This document shows positions 31,815-41,550 of a DNA stretch of 64,000 nucleotides, piece after piece; position 1 is the first letter of the stretch; each line of letters begins with the position of its first letter. Made by a program: the position numbers and the translations under genes. Source of the stretch: Narthecium ossifragum (Eukaryota > Streptophyta > Magnoliopsida > Dioscoreales > Nartheciaceae). The notes below the pieces were generated by a model. It was not told where the DNA came from. It did no database searches and worked only from the letters and a program-made list of their open reading frames with translations. The stretch covers positions 18,089,288 to 18,153,287 of the forward strand of contig OY986969.1 in NCBI GenBank assembly GCA_963920575.1, in the 5' to 3' direction.

Positions 31815-32291
31815 ATGCGCCGACTGTCATATGATGAGATTCGGAAACGCCGAGAAAGAGGGCTATGTTTTAATTGCGATGAAAGATTCATGTCGGGGTA
31901 TCGGTGTCAGAAACCTCAGAGTTTTATGATCGTTACTGATGGAGACGCCTGGGGGGGAGGCGACGGTGGGTCTCCGGGGTTCGATGTAGCGCTCGAGGAC
32001 GACATGGAAGCAGAAGAAGACGGAGCGGAGGTACCAAGCGGTCCATCTATCTCTTTGTATGCATTAGCTGGGTACTCATATCCCCAAACTATGAGAGTTC
32101 ATGCATTTGTGGGAAAGCAACTGATCACAACACTCATAGATAGCGGGTCGACACATAATTTCATAGACGAAGAGGTTGCATGCCATCTTGGTCTGGTTGT
32201 TACTCCTATCGAGGAGTTTGCTGTTCGGGTTGCTAATGGAGAAAGATTGAGGTGTTGTGAGAAATATAGAGACGTGGCCATGACTATTTAG
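31815..32291 (+). pseudogene. Zinc knuckle and aspartic protease frame of chromovirus
   Basis: The 158-codon frame begins with RRERGLCFNCDERFMSGYRC, the CCHC knuckle style of plant chromoviruses, then an acidic linker, then LITTLIDSGSTHNFIDEEVA, the retropepsin active site (D-S-G) near residue 112. It ends at a stop shortly after the protease core. The knuckle has Y where H is usual (GHRC to GYRC), probably a damaging change. Confidence 0.85.
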
Positions 32292-32629
32292 GGGTTTGAG
32301 GTTATTGCCACCTCCTATTCTATATCATTGAAAGGGGTTGAAGTGGTCTTCAGAGTTCATTGGCTGGAAAAGTTAGGGCATGTGTTGTGTGACTAGAAGA
32401 CCATGAATATGAGATTCAAATATGATGGACAACACCATCAAATTTCGGCATGTCAGGTGGTAGGCCCGCAGTTGGCGTCGCTGCAGAGGTTGGAGCATGA
32501 TTGTTATGGCGGAGGGGAGCTCTTTGCTTTGTGAATTGAGGCAATGGGCTACAACCATAATTAGCGGCTACAAGAGGCTAGGGGCGGTGACAAGCAGGAG
32601 CAGGACTGGGCGACGGAGGTGCAACAAGT

Positions 32630-33102
32630 ATTAAACGATTTTGCTCATGTGTTGGAAGAACCAGTTGGACTACCACCAAAATAGGAATTTGTGCATAAAA
32701 TTTCCCTATTGGAAGGGACTGATCCGGTCAATATTCGACCCTACATGTATGCTCACTATCAAAAGAATGAGATCGAACAACAAGTGACGGACATGTTGAA
32801 GACCGGGCTCATCAGACCAAGTACTAGCCCTTTTTCATCCCGAGTGTTATAAGCAAAGAAGGACGGCACATGGAGGTTCTTTACGGACTATCAAGGCTTG
32901 AACGCAGTTACCATCAAAGACAGGTTTCCGATCCCCACCGTCGATGGCATGATAGATGAGTTGTACAGGGCCACGTACTTCTCCAAGTTGGATTTACGGG
33001 CAGAGTACCACCAGATATGGGTCCACCCAGAGGATATACATAAGACGGTGTTCCGCACACATAGCGGACATTATGAGTACATCGTTATGCCGTTTGGGCT
33101 AT
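32630..33102 (+). pseudogene. Chromovirus reverse transcriptase N-terminal part
   Basis: The frame contains a stop near 32850 and then [32 protein letters not shown] and [20 protein letters not shown], conserved RT blocks 1-4. It is cut exactly after the MPFGL motif by an Athila-like LTR. The YxDD block, RNase H and integrase are absent from the window. Confidence 0.88.
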
Positions 33103-34330
33103 TGATGAGTTACTAAATATTCGTAATTAAACCCCTTAATTTATCTTTGTTAGCCCGAAAGTGTTTGTATTTAATAGATTGTTTGTATTTAATAGAAGTA
33201 CTGGATTTATCAAGATGAAGTTGGCTAAAGAAACTAGTCTGGACGATCAATCGGCCAGACGGGCGATCAATTGGCTAGACGGGTGATCAATCATTGCACA
33301 TTGATGATCAATCGGTCAGATGAGCGATTGACCGGTCGGACGGAAACCTAATTTCAAAAATATTAGAGATAGAGTCCTACTTGAGATGGGAATGCTTTTG
33401 TTGATCCTAACTTTGTTCTGATGATGCCAATTTATATTAAATGATAAAATATATATTTAATATTTATTACCCCTTTAATTTGAAGCCTTGAATTCAATAT
33501 TTGAGAAATTTTTGTACTGATGGTCGATGCATGGATCGACCATGGGAATGCGACGTTCGATCCATGGATCGATCGCGGGGTAGCACGGTGGATACACCAA
33601 ACTTGGCCATATGAAATGTTCACTCGTGGTTGATCGGAGCATCGACCCTGAGAAGCTATTTTCTTGACAGAGCCTCACGGTCGATGGACCGGTCGATCGT
33701 GGAGTTTGGAAATTGTGGTTTTAAATATTGTAGGCTCACGGACGATGCGGCGGTCGACTGTGAAATATGATGAGGGAAATTAAAGATGCGACGGTCGATC
33801 GGAGCATCGACCATGGAGCAAGCTTTTCCCAACAAAGGCTCACATACGATCTCACGGTCGATAGGTGGATCGATCGAGGCTCAAGAAGGCTGAGTTTTTG
33901 TACCTGGCGGGCGATGTGACGGACGATGTAGGGGTCGACCGCCAACAACGCGGAGAGTAAAAAAAACTAGCCGTTGGAGAGATGCAGGGAGCTGTTGGAG
34001 CTTGATTTTGAGCTGGTTGAAGGTCAAGTATAAGTAGTTTTCTTGTGTAAACTTGCTACTACTATTATTGATATTTTTTAGATCATTTGTGCAAGTTTTA
34101 GAAAGAGTTTTCTACTCATCTCCTTTGAACCTAAACCTTTGTAAACCTTCTTCGAGTGTGAAGAAGTACATTAAGAGCCATCCAACTGTTGTTGGGAGTG
34201 ATTGGAAGGTTACCAAGCACCCGGAAGCTTTGAGAAAAAGCTTGTAACGATTTGCAAGTAGTGGAACCTCAAGGAAGACTAATGTCTTGTGAACATGTCG
34301 TTAAAACGTTGTAAACTCAATCAAATATTA
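33103..34330 (+). mobile_element. Athila-like LTR inserted in chromovirus RT
   Basis: It begins TGATGAGTTACTAAATATTC. Its first ~50 bp match the inverted start of the LTR ending at 35700. The 3' boundary is uncertain and placed near 34330. Preceding bases are GCTAT, but no matching duplication was found and the RT does not resume, so a deletion or rearrangement followed insertion. A TATA-like TATAAGTAG is at about 34030. Confidence 0.65.
33245..33900 (+). promoter_or_regulatory. Two palindrome arrays (GATCAATC every 20 bp; GGTCGAT...ATCGACC every 12 bp)
   Basis: GATCAATC-type sites start at 33245, 33265, 33285, 33306 and 33325, a 19-21 bp period. Further on, TCGA half-sites pair 12 bp apart at 33524/33536, 33557/33569, 33630/33642 and 33681/33693, many as long inverted repeats such as TGGTCGATGCATGGATCGAC followed by CA. 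Similar pairs continue to about 33885. All lie upstream of the TATA-like box near 34030. Confidence 0.8.
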
Positions 34331-35700
34331 AATTTATAATTCTTATTCAATCACTATACTACTAGGTAGAATAGTGGTGACGTTCGGAGTCGAACCACAA
34401 GGAATTTACCATGAAAGATTGAAACCAATTCTCAAAACTCTAAACCTAAGCAAAAGAAGCAATGATAAGTTTGAATTAACCTAAAACTATCTAAGGAAAG
34501 CAATTAAAGATGATCAATTCGAATCCATGGATAGGTGACTTAGGAATTACTCAATCTGTCCTAGTTTCGCCTTTAATCTTCTCTAGTTATCCTATTGTTC
34601 TCTTCTTTAAACATTATGGATCCACAACTTCTTAAGCTTACATGCATCCCTAAAATAAAGTAAGTGTTTTCCAAATGCATACTTTATCTTCGATTAGCAT
34701 AGCTTGTCTTCGGGGTAATCTTATCACAACCTATGGTCAATAAGCGTAAAGTATCTCATCGGGTATTCAGAAATCACATGAAAACCATTTTATAGATCTC
34801 TACCATCAATCACCGAAATCAAGTAGGCCTAAAAATACGTCAAGGAACTATGTTCCCTCAACTCTATTAACATTAAAATTAAATCCATAAGATCATATCT
34901 TGAGAATATTACAAGACTCAAACCAAAGAAGATAAAAAACTAAGATAGGGTTTCATGAATAATCCTAAGTATAATAATTAGCAACTCATCTTTTGGATGA
35001 ACGCCATCGGCTTGGAATAGGAAGCTGTCACCATCCGCATCGTCACTGTCTTCTCCTTAATTTCCTCTCCAAAGATAGTCAGAAAGACGAGAAATTCGAA
35101 TGGAATAACCCTATTTTTACAAGAACTCCCGAAGTTACAGTTTGAGTTGAGTTGGACTTCGATTACAACTCAGATTTCTTGAATTAATTCTGAAAGCCCT
35201 ATTCCGAGTGCAGCTGAGTCCAAAAAGTTCAGAATCTAAAACCTTATCCAGCATTAAAGATGTAGATTGGAAAGTCCTCTGTCATATCCCAAATATTTCT
35301 TAATATTTGGACTTATCAGTAATATTTGATGAAGATTATTTTTTATGGTCGACGGACCAGTTTTCTAGCAGCTATATATCTTTATCTTCTTCAAAACTGG
35401 TATCCATGCATCCGGAGTCTCGCAAAATGTCCAACATAAAAGTTGTAGCTCTTGAAGTCTTCTATCACATATTAAATTTCCAGGATAGTTAGACTTATAA
35501 TGAATTTATGGAGAATATTCTCCTGATATGCGACGAAACAGTCTTTATCACATAAATTCATCTGTTTAGCCAAATTTCTTGTATTTCTTATCAAATCATG
35601 ATTAAACCTGAAATAAACTAACAAACTCTTAAATACAACTACTCTAAGCCTAACAAAGGTAAATTAAGGGGTTTAATTATGAATATTTAGTGACTCATCA
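34331..35700 (-). mobile_element. Athila-like LTR, inverted, no palindrome array
   Basis: On minus it starts TGATGAGTCACTAAATATTC and near its other end contains the TCGAACCACAAGGAATTT block common to Athila-type LTR ends. It interrupts the ORF1 fragment that resumes at 35701. Only an isolated GGTCCGTCGACC lies in it; there is no array. The left boundary is approximate. Confidence 0.6.
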
Positions 35701-35929
35701 AGGACCTTAAGGTCATGAACAATAAAACCTAAGGCTCGTTTGGTTTTCAACATTCTTGTATAGGTGGATTTACTGAAGGGTTGAGAAAGAGGTTTTCTAT
35801 CTTCAATAGCAAGGTGGAGGGTAAGGATTTGGAAGATTTTAGTTAGGAGTCCTCCAAAGGATAGGGATTGCCTAGCCGTAAGGTTAAGTATCTCTTTGAT
35901 AATTATATAGCCTAAGTTTTGAGGCTTCT
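35701..35929 (-). pseudogene. Athila-type ORF1 fragment, C-terminal piece
   Basis: An uninterrupted minus frame whose reading frame joins exactly, across the CTTCT duplication, with the fragment at 38342-38883. It is cut at 35701 by the Athila-like LTR at 34331-35700. The content resembles the putative plant transposon protein domain of Athila ORF1. No function is established. Confidence 0.7.
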
Positions 35930-38341
35930 TGTGAGGGCCCGTCCCTCTGACTTGGCTCGACCGCACGGGTCGAGAGCCGGTTTCCTGTTGGTTTGGTTCC
36001 GCGTCGGGCACGATCGGGCGATTGTGTGGCGGTTTGGACCCCGGGGGCATTTTGGTAAATATACCCTCTGGTGGTCGGTTTCACACCCGCGTTGCACCCA
36101 CGGCCTTGGATTGATGTATGTATTTGATTAGAATCTCTAGGGTGCGTCCGATCGGAAGATCGGAGCTCGATCGGGAAAGATCGAATTGGACGGCTGAGAT
36201 AGATCTGGATTTTCTATATAAGCCTTCTCCCTTTCCTCTCTTTCCTTCTCTTCTTCTCCTGTCGTTTTCTCCTCTCTCTCTCTCTCTTTCGGCTGAGCTA
36301 GGGTTTGGAGACTTGGACTTCGGAGCGCGGATCTTGGCGGCTTGATCAGTTGGACGCGTGGAGGAGCTACCCTACTTGCTCAAGTAGGTGTTTCTATCTC
36401 GATCTTTGGATCGGGTTCTCCTAGGATAGGTTTTATGTACTTTCGCTGTAGGAATACATGTTAGAATGCTTTGAAGCTCCTTGTACATGTGATGTTGTTC
36501 ATTTCTGGTATTCCTACGTTGAGATTTCAGTATTCTAACGGTTGGTTTCCGTATTATTGCCGTTTTGTCGGCTTTTGTCCATTTGGACCTAGATAAGAGA
36601 TTTAACCGTCAAAAACTGGATTTCTTCATTCCATTAGCTTTCCCATTGTTAAATACACTTGCTTGCAAAATCTCATCTTATTCCAACTCGATTTGATCCT
36701 TGAAATCCAAAGAAATGGATTTTCGACACTGTTCTGATGAACTGTGCCTAAGGCTCGATGGTCGATCGGTGCATCGACCGTCAAGTGTTGTTTTACACTT
36801 TCTGGGCCTGGTGGTCGACCGTCGGATCGACCGTCGGGCTCTGTCGGGATTTTGGTCTCCCACGGTCGATGGATCGATCGACCGTGGGTTTTCTCTCTTT
36901 TTCATCCCGCCTCACGGTCGACCGTCGGATCGACCGTCGCATCGTCCATGAGGCTCTGTCTCGTTTTGGGCTCTCCACGGTCGATGGGCTGATCGACAGT
37001 CGCCCAGGTGGTTTTCCTCGTTTTGGCGTCACGGTCGATCGCCGGATCGACCGTGACATCGTCCGTGGTCTCACGGTCGATCTCCGGATCGACCGTGACC
37101 CCTTGGACTTGGTTTTATGGATTTTCTTGGATGGATTTGATTTGTGATTAGTATCTAAACATGATGGGAAGTGTGTATGTGGATTTCATGAAGTTTTCAC
37201 GGGATTTCCATTGAGATTAAGGTTTGGATTGCATATTGATTCCCTTCAATAAATCGATGTTGTGGCTTGCCTTTAAATACATGTTTAGATGTTGTTAAGT
37301 GCTTATGGTGTGCTTAGCCATTAGCTAGCTATGAGTGCTAGCTAATGAGAAATTGTTGAACCTTAGCCTCTTGCCAGCGAGTGCCGAGGGCTATTGTATA
37401 TCTGTTGGACTTGTAAATGATGATGTGGCATGTAGAGACATCTAGGATAGATGATTGCCTAAGATCATGCTTTGTGTGCATTAGAGGCATTTGAGGTTAG
37501 GCGGGCGATGGTTTGGCTCGCCGATCCGAGGCTCTCGGTAGCTCGGATCTAGCCTTAGGACCGTGGCTGGGTAGTCAGGTTTAGGGTGTGATTGTTTGAT
37601 CTGAATCTCTTCATTGAGGATTTGCGATAGTTGACTTGATCAGTGTTCGAGGTTTAGAGGTCGTGTTGTCTTCCAAGGCCAAGTGCTAAGGATGGGTGTC
37701 GACGTCACTGACTTGGTCCCCAGGCAGTGGTTTCCTGCTGGGTAGAGGTGATCCTACTGGTTCTTGTCCTTCTCCTTCCAGCGTGTTGGTTGATGTTCCC
37801 AGCGTGGTCGGTTGAGAAGAGTAGGATCCCTTGGGGAGTCGACAGGGTTGTGGGACCCGTGGCATCCGTTAGACTTGAGCTGGGAGACAACACTGTTGTT
37901 GTTTTCCTCCCTTCTGTGTGCCATAGAGTAGAACCCTACTGAGCTTATCGCTCACTCCTACCCGGGCTGCGTTTGCAGATGCAGGCGGCAGTTCTTCGTC
38001 TGTGGAGCCAGCGGGATCGGCCTTTGGCGGCGCGAGCACATCCAGAGGCGCTTGAGGTTGCTGGAGGATTACATGTTGTACATTTTGATATATATATATA
38101 TATATGTTGTAAACCTTTGAGGATTTTGGAATCATGTATTATATCTCTACCTTGGAAGTATTAGAATGGAATTTTATAACTGTACAACATGATGTTATAT
38201 GAATTGAATCTGTTTCGCCTCTGGAATACAATTGTTTAATTTATCCGTCTTTTTCGCTTTGTGTCGTGCCGATTGAAGATGAATAGTGATAGGAACCCTC
38301 ACGCCCCGTCTTGGATGGGTTTTCTGGGTCGGGGTATTACA
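35930..38341 (+). mobile_element. Chromovirus-type solo LTR (copy 5)
   Basis: It starts TGTGAGGGCCCGTCCC and ends GGGTCGGGGTATTACA, flanked by perfect CTTCT (35925-35929, 38342-38346). Length is 2412 bp. TATA box TATATAAG is at 36215-36222, with a pyrimidine-rich leader after it. The conserved TGAGC/GCTCA block is at 37930-37985. Confidence 0.95.
36755..37095 (+). promoter_or_regulatory. Palindrome array (CGGTCGACCG type, 12-bp doublets), LTR copy 5
   Basis: TCGA centres pair at 36762/36774, 36815/36827, 36866/36878, 36918/36930, 36981/36993, 37035/37047 and 37077/37089, always 12 bp apart. Doublets recur about every 42-63 bp, mostly 51-54. Many pairs form perfect inverted repeats with ACGGTCGAT facing ATCGACCGT. 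The array lies downstream of the TATA box. A smaller CCGATCGG/GATCGGAG cluster lies upstream at 36147-36180. Confidence 0.88.
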
Positions 38342-38883
38342 CTTCTCCCTAACCATGCATGAAAGGATATAAGCATGAATGGGGTTCAAGTGATCATGGT
38401 GGCCAACCTTGGGAAATAAGTTTGTTCCTAGAAAGTGGGCAAGCTCCCTATAGTTTTGATTTAGGTCATTTAATTCTATGGGAATTTTGTCAACTCGACT
38501 TGGTCTAAGGATGACCTTTCTCCCTTGCTTATCCCTATTAAATCTTAGGAGATCCTCATACAAAGTAAAATAGGTGCACTCCCCTTGATTTGGTGCATTT
38601 AGTATCTCATTTAACCATTCTATTGTAATCTTTACTTCATTTCCATACGCATAGCTACTAATGACCACATTTCCTTCATCATCAATATCCTCAGTGATGT
38701 TGCAATAAAAATATAAGACCATCTCATGATACATGTATTTGGGAAAATCTAAAAAGTCCTTCCATCCCATATTCATAAAAAATCTTTCTACAACAAATTC
38801 CCTTTCTATGGGCATCTTAAGGGCTCTTCCCGAAACCAAGTTTTTTTCCCTAAATTCAGGCCAAGAGTTATACCTATCCCTGT
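38342..38883 (-). pseudogene. Athila-type ORF1 fragment, central piece
   Basis: The minus frame is open throughout and contains RYNSWPEFREKNLVSGR near 38880-38830 and MVLYFYCNITEDID near 38725-38685, characteristic of the putative plant transposon protein domain found with Athila elements. It lies between two solo LTRs (35930-38341 and 38884-41362) that landed in one reading frame. The longer open frame in this area includes LTR sequence at both ends and is chimeric. Confidence 0.75.
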
Positions 38884-40320
38884 TGTCGCGCCCCGACCCG
38901 CGAAAGCCCAACCAGGCTTGGCGACGAGAACCGGAACCTAACAAACTGCGAAAAATTTTGGCGAGGGTTCCCTCTAACCTAGTGGTCTCCCTAAACAATT
39001 CATCAAAAAAACCCTCAATTGGCAAGACTATAATTTATAGAAACCTCAAACTGAAGATTACAAATTCCAAAAGTTTAGCAAGCAAAACCTCAAAGAGGGA
39101 AGATCAAGTACAACATAAATACTCTCCCGTAGGAGACTAACTACACTATGGTTCTGGGAAAACAGATCACCACTCCCCAGACTTCGCCTGGCACCACCGC
39201 ACCGCCGACCAACTACCCGGTAGGGGCCACCGAAAAGGTGCTAACGCCTGCACCTGCAAAAAGCAGCCCTGGTAGGAGTGAGCACTAAGCTCAGCATGAA
39301 AACTACACTACGACCCACAGAAGGAAGAGGGAAACGCAACAGTGTCACCCCCAAGCCAGTCTTGGGTGTGCTGTAAGGGCCCCATAACCCTTCACCTGTG
39401 TCCTTAGACATACCCAACCATGGTCACCCCAATGGACTGGGCCCATCCTGGATACACCTAGTGTCGCAGGGTTCCAGCTGCGGTCACACAAAACGGACTT
39501 CGCCCATACTGGTCACTATTGCTGCAGGGTTTCAGCTATGGTCACCCAAAACGGACTGGGCCCATACTGGTCGCCTCCGCGGGCAAGAATAGACACTGCT
39601 TGGGCCGATACTAGCCCCCTCAATCCCCAAAGAACTCAAACCGACACCGGTTGCACCCTCAACTCCTGGCTCGAGGCTGACACGACCTCTAAATCATCGA
39701 TCAACAGGTGTTCGAGTCATCTAGGCCTATCATCGAAATTGACTGAACACAACTATTCAAACCTGGTCCAAGCTACCCGACCCCAATCCTAGGGCTAAAT
39801 TCGAGCTTCTAAGCCTCAGGACAGCAACCCACAGATCGCCCATGCCCTAACCTTATGCAACTAATGCGCAACCAGAAAAATACATGCAATGAACATGCGC
39901 ATATAAGACAGATAAGCATGCAGCATATGTGATGATAACAAGCAAGGTCTGGGCTCAACACCCTGCCGGCCCGGGGTGGTAAACAGGAATTTAAGGTCAA
40001 AAACTGCTGCAGTGGTACAACCACACCAGCCAGTTCACCAGCAACCTGCATCGGGAAGCAGCCCCGCAAACAACAGCTAACAACCCACACAGATAAGCCC
40101 TCGGCGCACGCCGACATGCAAAGCTAAGGAAAGCTGTAGGGCTACCCACCCACTTACTCTAAACATCCCAGGAGTCATCACTCTCCTGGTTCACTATTAC
40201 CCTTCATTATAGGGCTGACATGCTTAATCATATGTATCAGTTTATAAAGCAGTAAAGGAAAACACATACGTGAAGCCCCGCGAGCAAAAGCCAGTGAAAA
40301 CACTCTTCTGTCACCCAAAG

Positions 40321-40619
40321 GATCGATCATCAACCAAGGGGATGATCGATCCTCCTAGTGATAGGAAGATCCCATCCTTGTCAAGCCCAAGGGATTGATC
40401 CTTCCCTCCAGGAAGATCGATCACTAAGCCAAAGGGAAGATCGATCACCTGCGAGACCAAAGACCCCGTCATGTCAACCAAGGGACATGATCGATCATCT
40501 CCAACCAAATCATTGATCCCCCAGGTGAATGATCGATCATCCTCACTAGATGATCGATCCTTCTCGGATTCAACATGACGCATCAAGAGTGATCAATCCT
40601 TTCTCAACAAGGATCGATC
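40321..40619 (-). promoter_or_regulatory. Downstream palindrome array (TGATCGATCA), LTR copy 6
   Basis: Cores start at 40321/40344 (23 bp), 40393/40415 (22), 40439, 40489/40511 (22), 40531/40552 (21) and 40591/40612 (21). Common forms are GATGATCGATCATC and GGATCGATCC. Degenerate members (GATTGATC, GATCAATC) keep the phase. Confidence 0.82.
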
Positions 40620-41012
40620 CTGATGGGTTCTCCGGCAATCCGACGGCGAGAAATACCGTCGAAAAACTCCACCAAATCCCGAAAAACCTTGGGATCTGGT
40701 AGTACGAAGGACCACGAGTCCAAAATCGGTAAGTATGCTAAAAAATCGTCAAACATGCAGCAAGATCTAAGCAAAACAAACCACAAACAACTCAAAACTC
40801 ATAAAACTGAAAAAGCAAGTAGGTAGGAATCCTATCTATACTAGAGCAGCTTCAATCCCAGCTGCCAAGCCAACGATCATCCTCAACCTCTTTCAAATCC
40901 AACCAGCTCTGAGCTCAGGGGTGGAGAATTTCAAAAGGGTTGAAAGAAGAAGGTCTCGTTCGTTTTATAGACAAACGAACTGACTTATAGACAAACGAAC
41001 TGACTTATGAAT

Positions 41013-41127
41013 GATCGATCCTCCATGACGATCGCAACTCCCTGACATCAAATGATCGATCCTTCCAGCAAGGGATGATCGATCATTCACCACATGATCG
41101 ATCCTCCTAGCAAGGGAAGATCAATCA
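41013..41127 (-). promoter_or_regulatory. Upstream palindrome array (TGATCGATCA), LTR copy 6
   Basis: Cores start at 41013, 41054/41077 (23 bp) and 41096/41119 (23 bp). They are 5' of the minus-strand TATA near 40966 in LTR orientation and share the TGATCGATC core of this copy's downstream block. Confidence 0.82.
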
Positions 41128-41362
41128 TCTGGGTGCAGAAAGCTAGACTTGGGCTAGAACGCTAGCCCAAGCCCGGATCTTTCGATCCCAGGTCCACTTA
41201 ACCGTTCTAATCAAACATTTACACAAACACGGTCAATGTGTGCACACGCGAGTGTGAAACAAATCAACAATGTGTAATTTATCAAATTGCCCTTGCAGTC
41301 CACAACGAGCCACGGACCCGACCCAGCCGGTCGGCCCAGGAGTAGAGGGGCAGGTCCTCACA

Positions 41363-41550
41363 CCTGTCTAGGAAGAAGTAATCATCGTAGAAAGGAGTAG
41401 ATGAGAACCCTCAAAGTGAGCCTTTAACCTTCTTCATCCCGCTTATTTCTGTAGCTTTCTTCTTCCTCTTCTCAGCTTGCATAAGAGCCTGGGGTGGAGG
41501 AGTTGATGCCTGAGGTGGAGGAGGTCTGGCATTCTTAGTGTGAGGCATGG
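41363..41550 (-). pseudogene. Athila-type ORF1 fragment, N-terminal piece
   Basis: The minus frame starts at an ATG overlapping 41546-41548 (MPHTKNARPPPPQ) and runs through a basic, proline-rich N-terminus. One in-frame TGA lies near 41408-41411, after which the frame continues into the central piece at 38883. LTR copy 7 inserted just before the ATG. Confidence 0.65.

Larger units (their letters stand above)
26998..33102 (+). mobile_element. 5' part of a chromovirus Ty3/gypsy element (LTR remnant, PBS, gag, protease, RT)
   Basis: The order is a 5'-truncated LTR (26998-27657, ending GGTCGGGGTGTGACA), a tRNA-Met-like primer site, about 1 kb of untranslated leader, then after an inverted solo LTR (28708-30938) gag, a CCHC/protease frame and an RT fragment ending abruptly at 33102. 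The LTR remnant is the same family as the many solo LTRs here, which links that family to chromovirus coding sequence. Everything is degenerate. Confidence 0.75.
38884..41362 (-). mobile_element. Chromovirus-type solo LTR (copy 6), inverted
   Basis: On minus it starts TGTGAGGACCTGCCCC and ends GTCGGGGCGCGACA. Perfect duplication CCTGT flanks it (38879-38883, 41363-41367). Length is 2479 bp. TATA on minus is near 40962-40970 (TCTATAAAACG). A short tandem duplication around ACAAACGAACTGACTTATAG lies beside it. Confidence 0.95.

Noticed and set aside
38195..39025. A 276-codon minus-strand gene
   Set aside because: Only 38342-38883 is ORF1 sequence; both ends are solo LTR sequence, so the full frame is a chimera.
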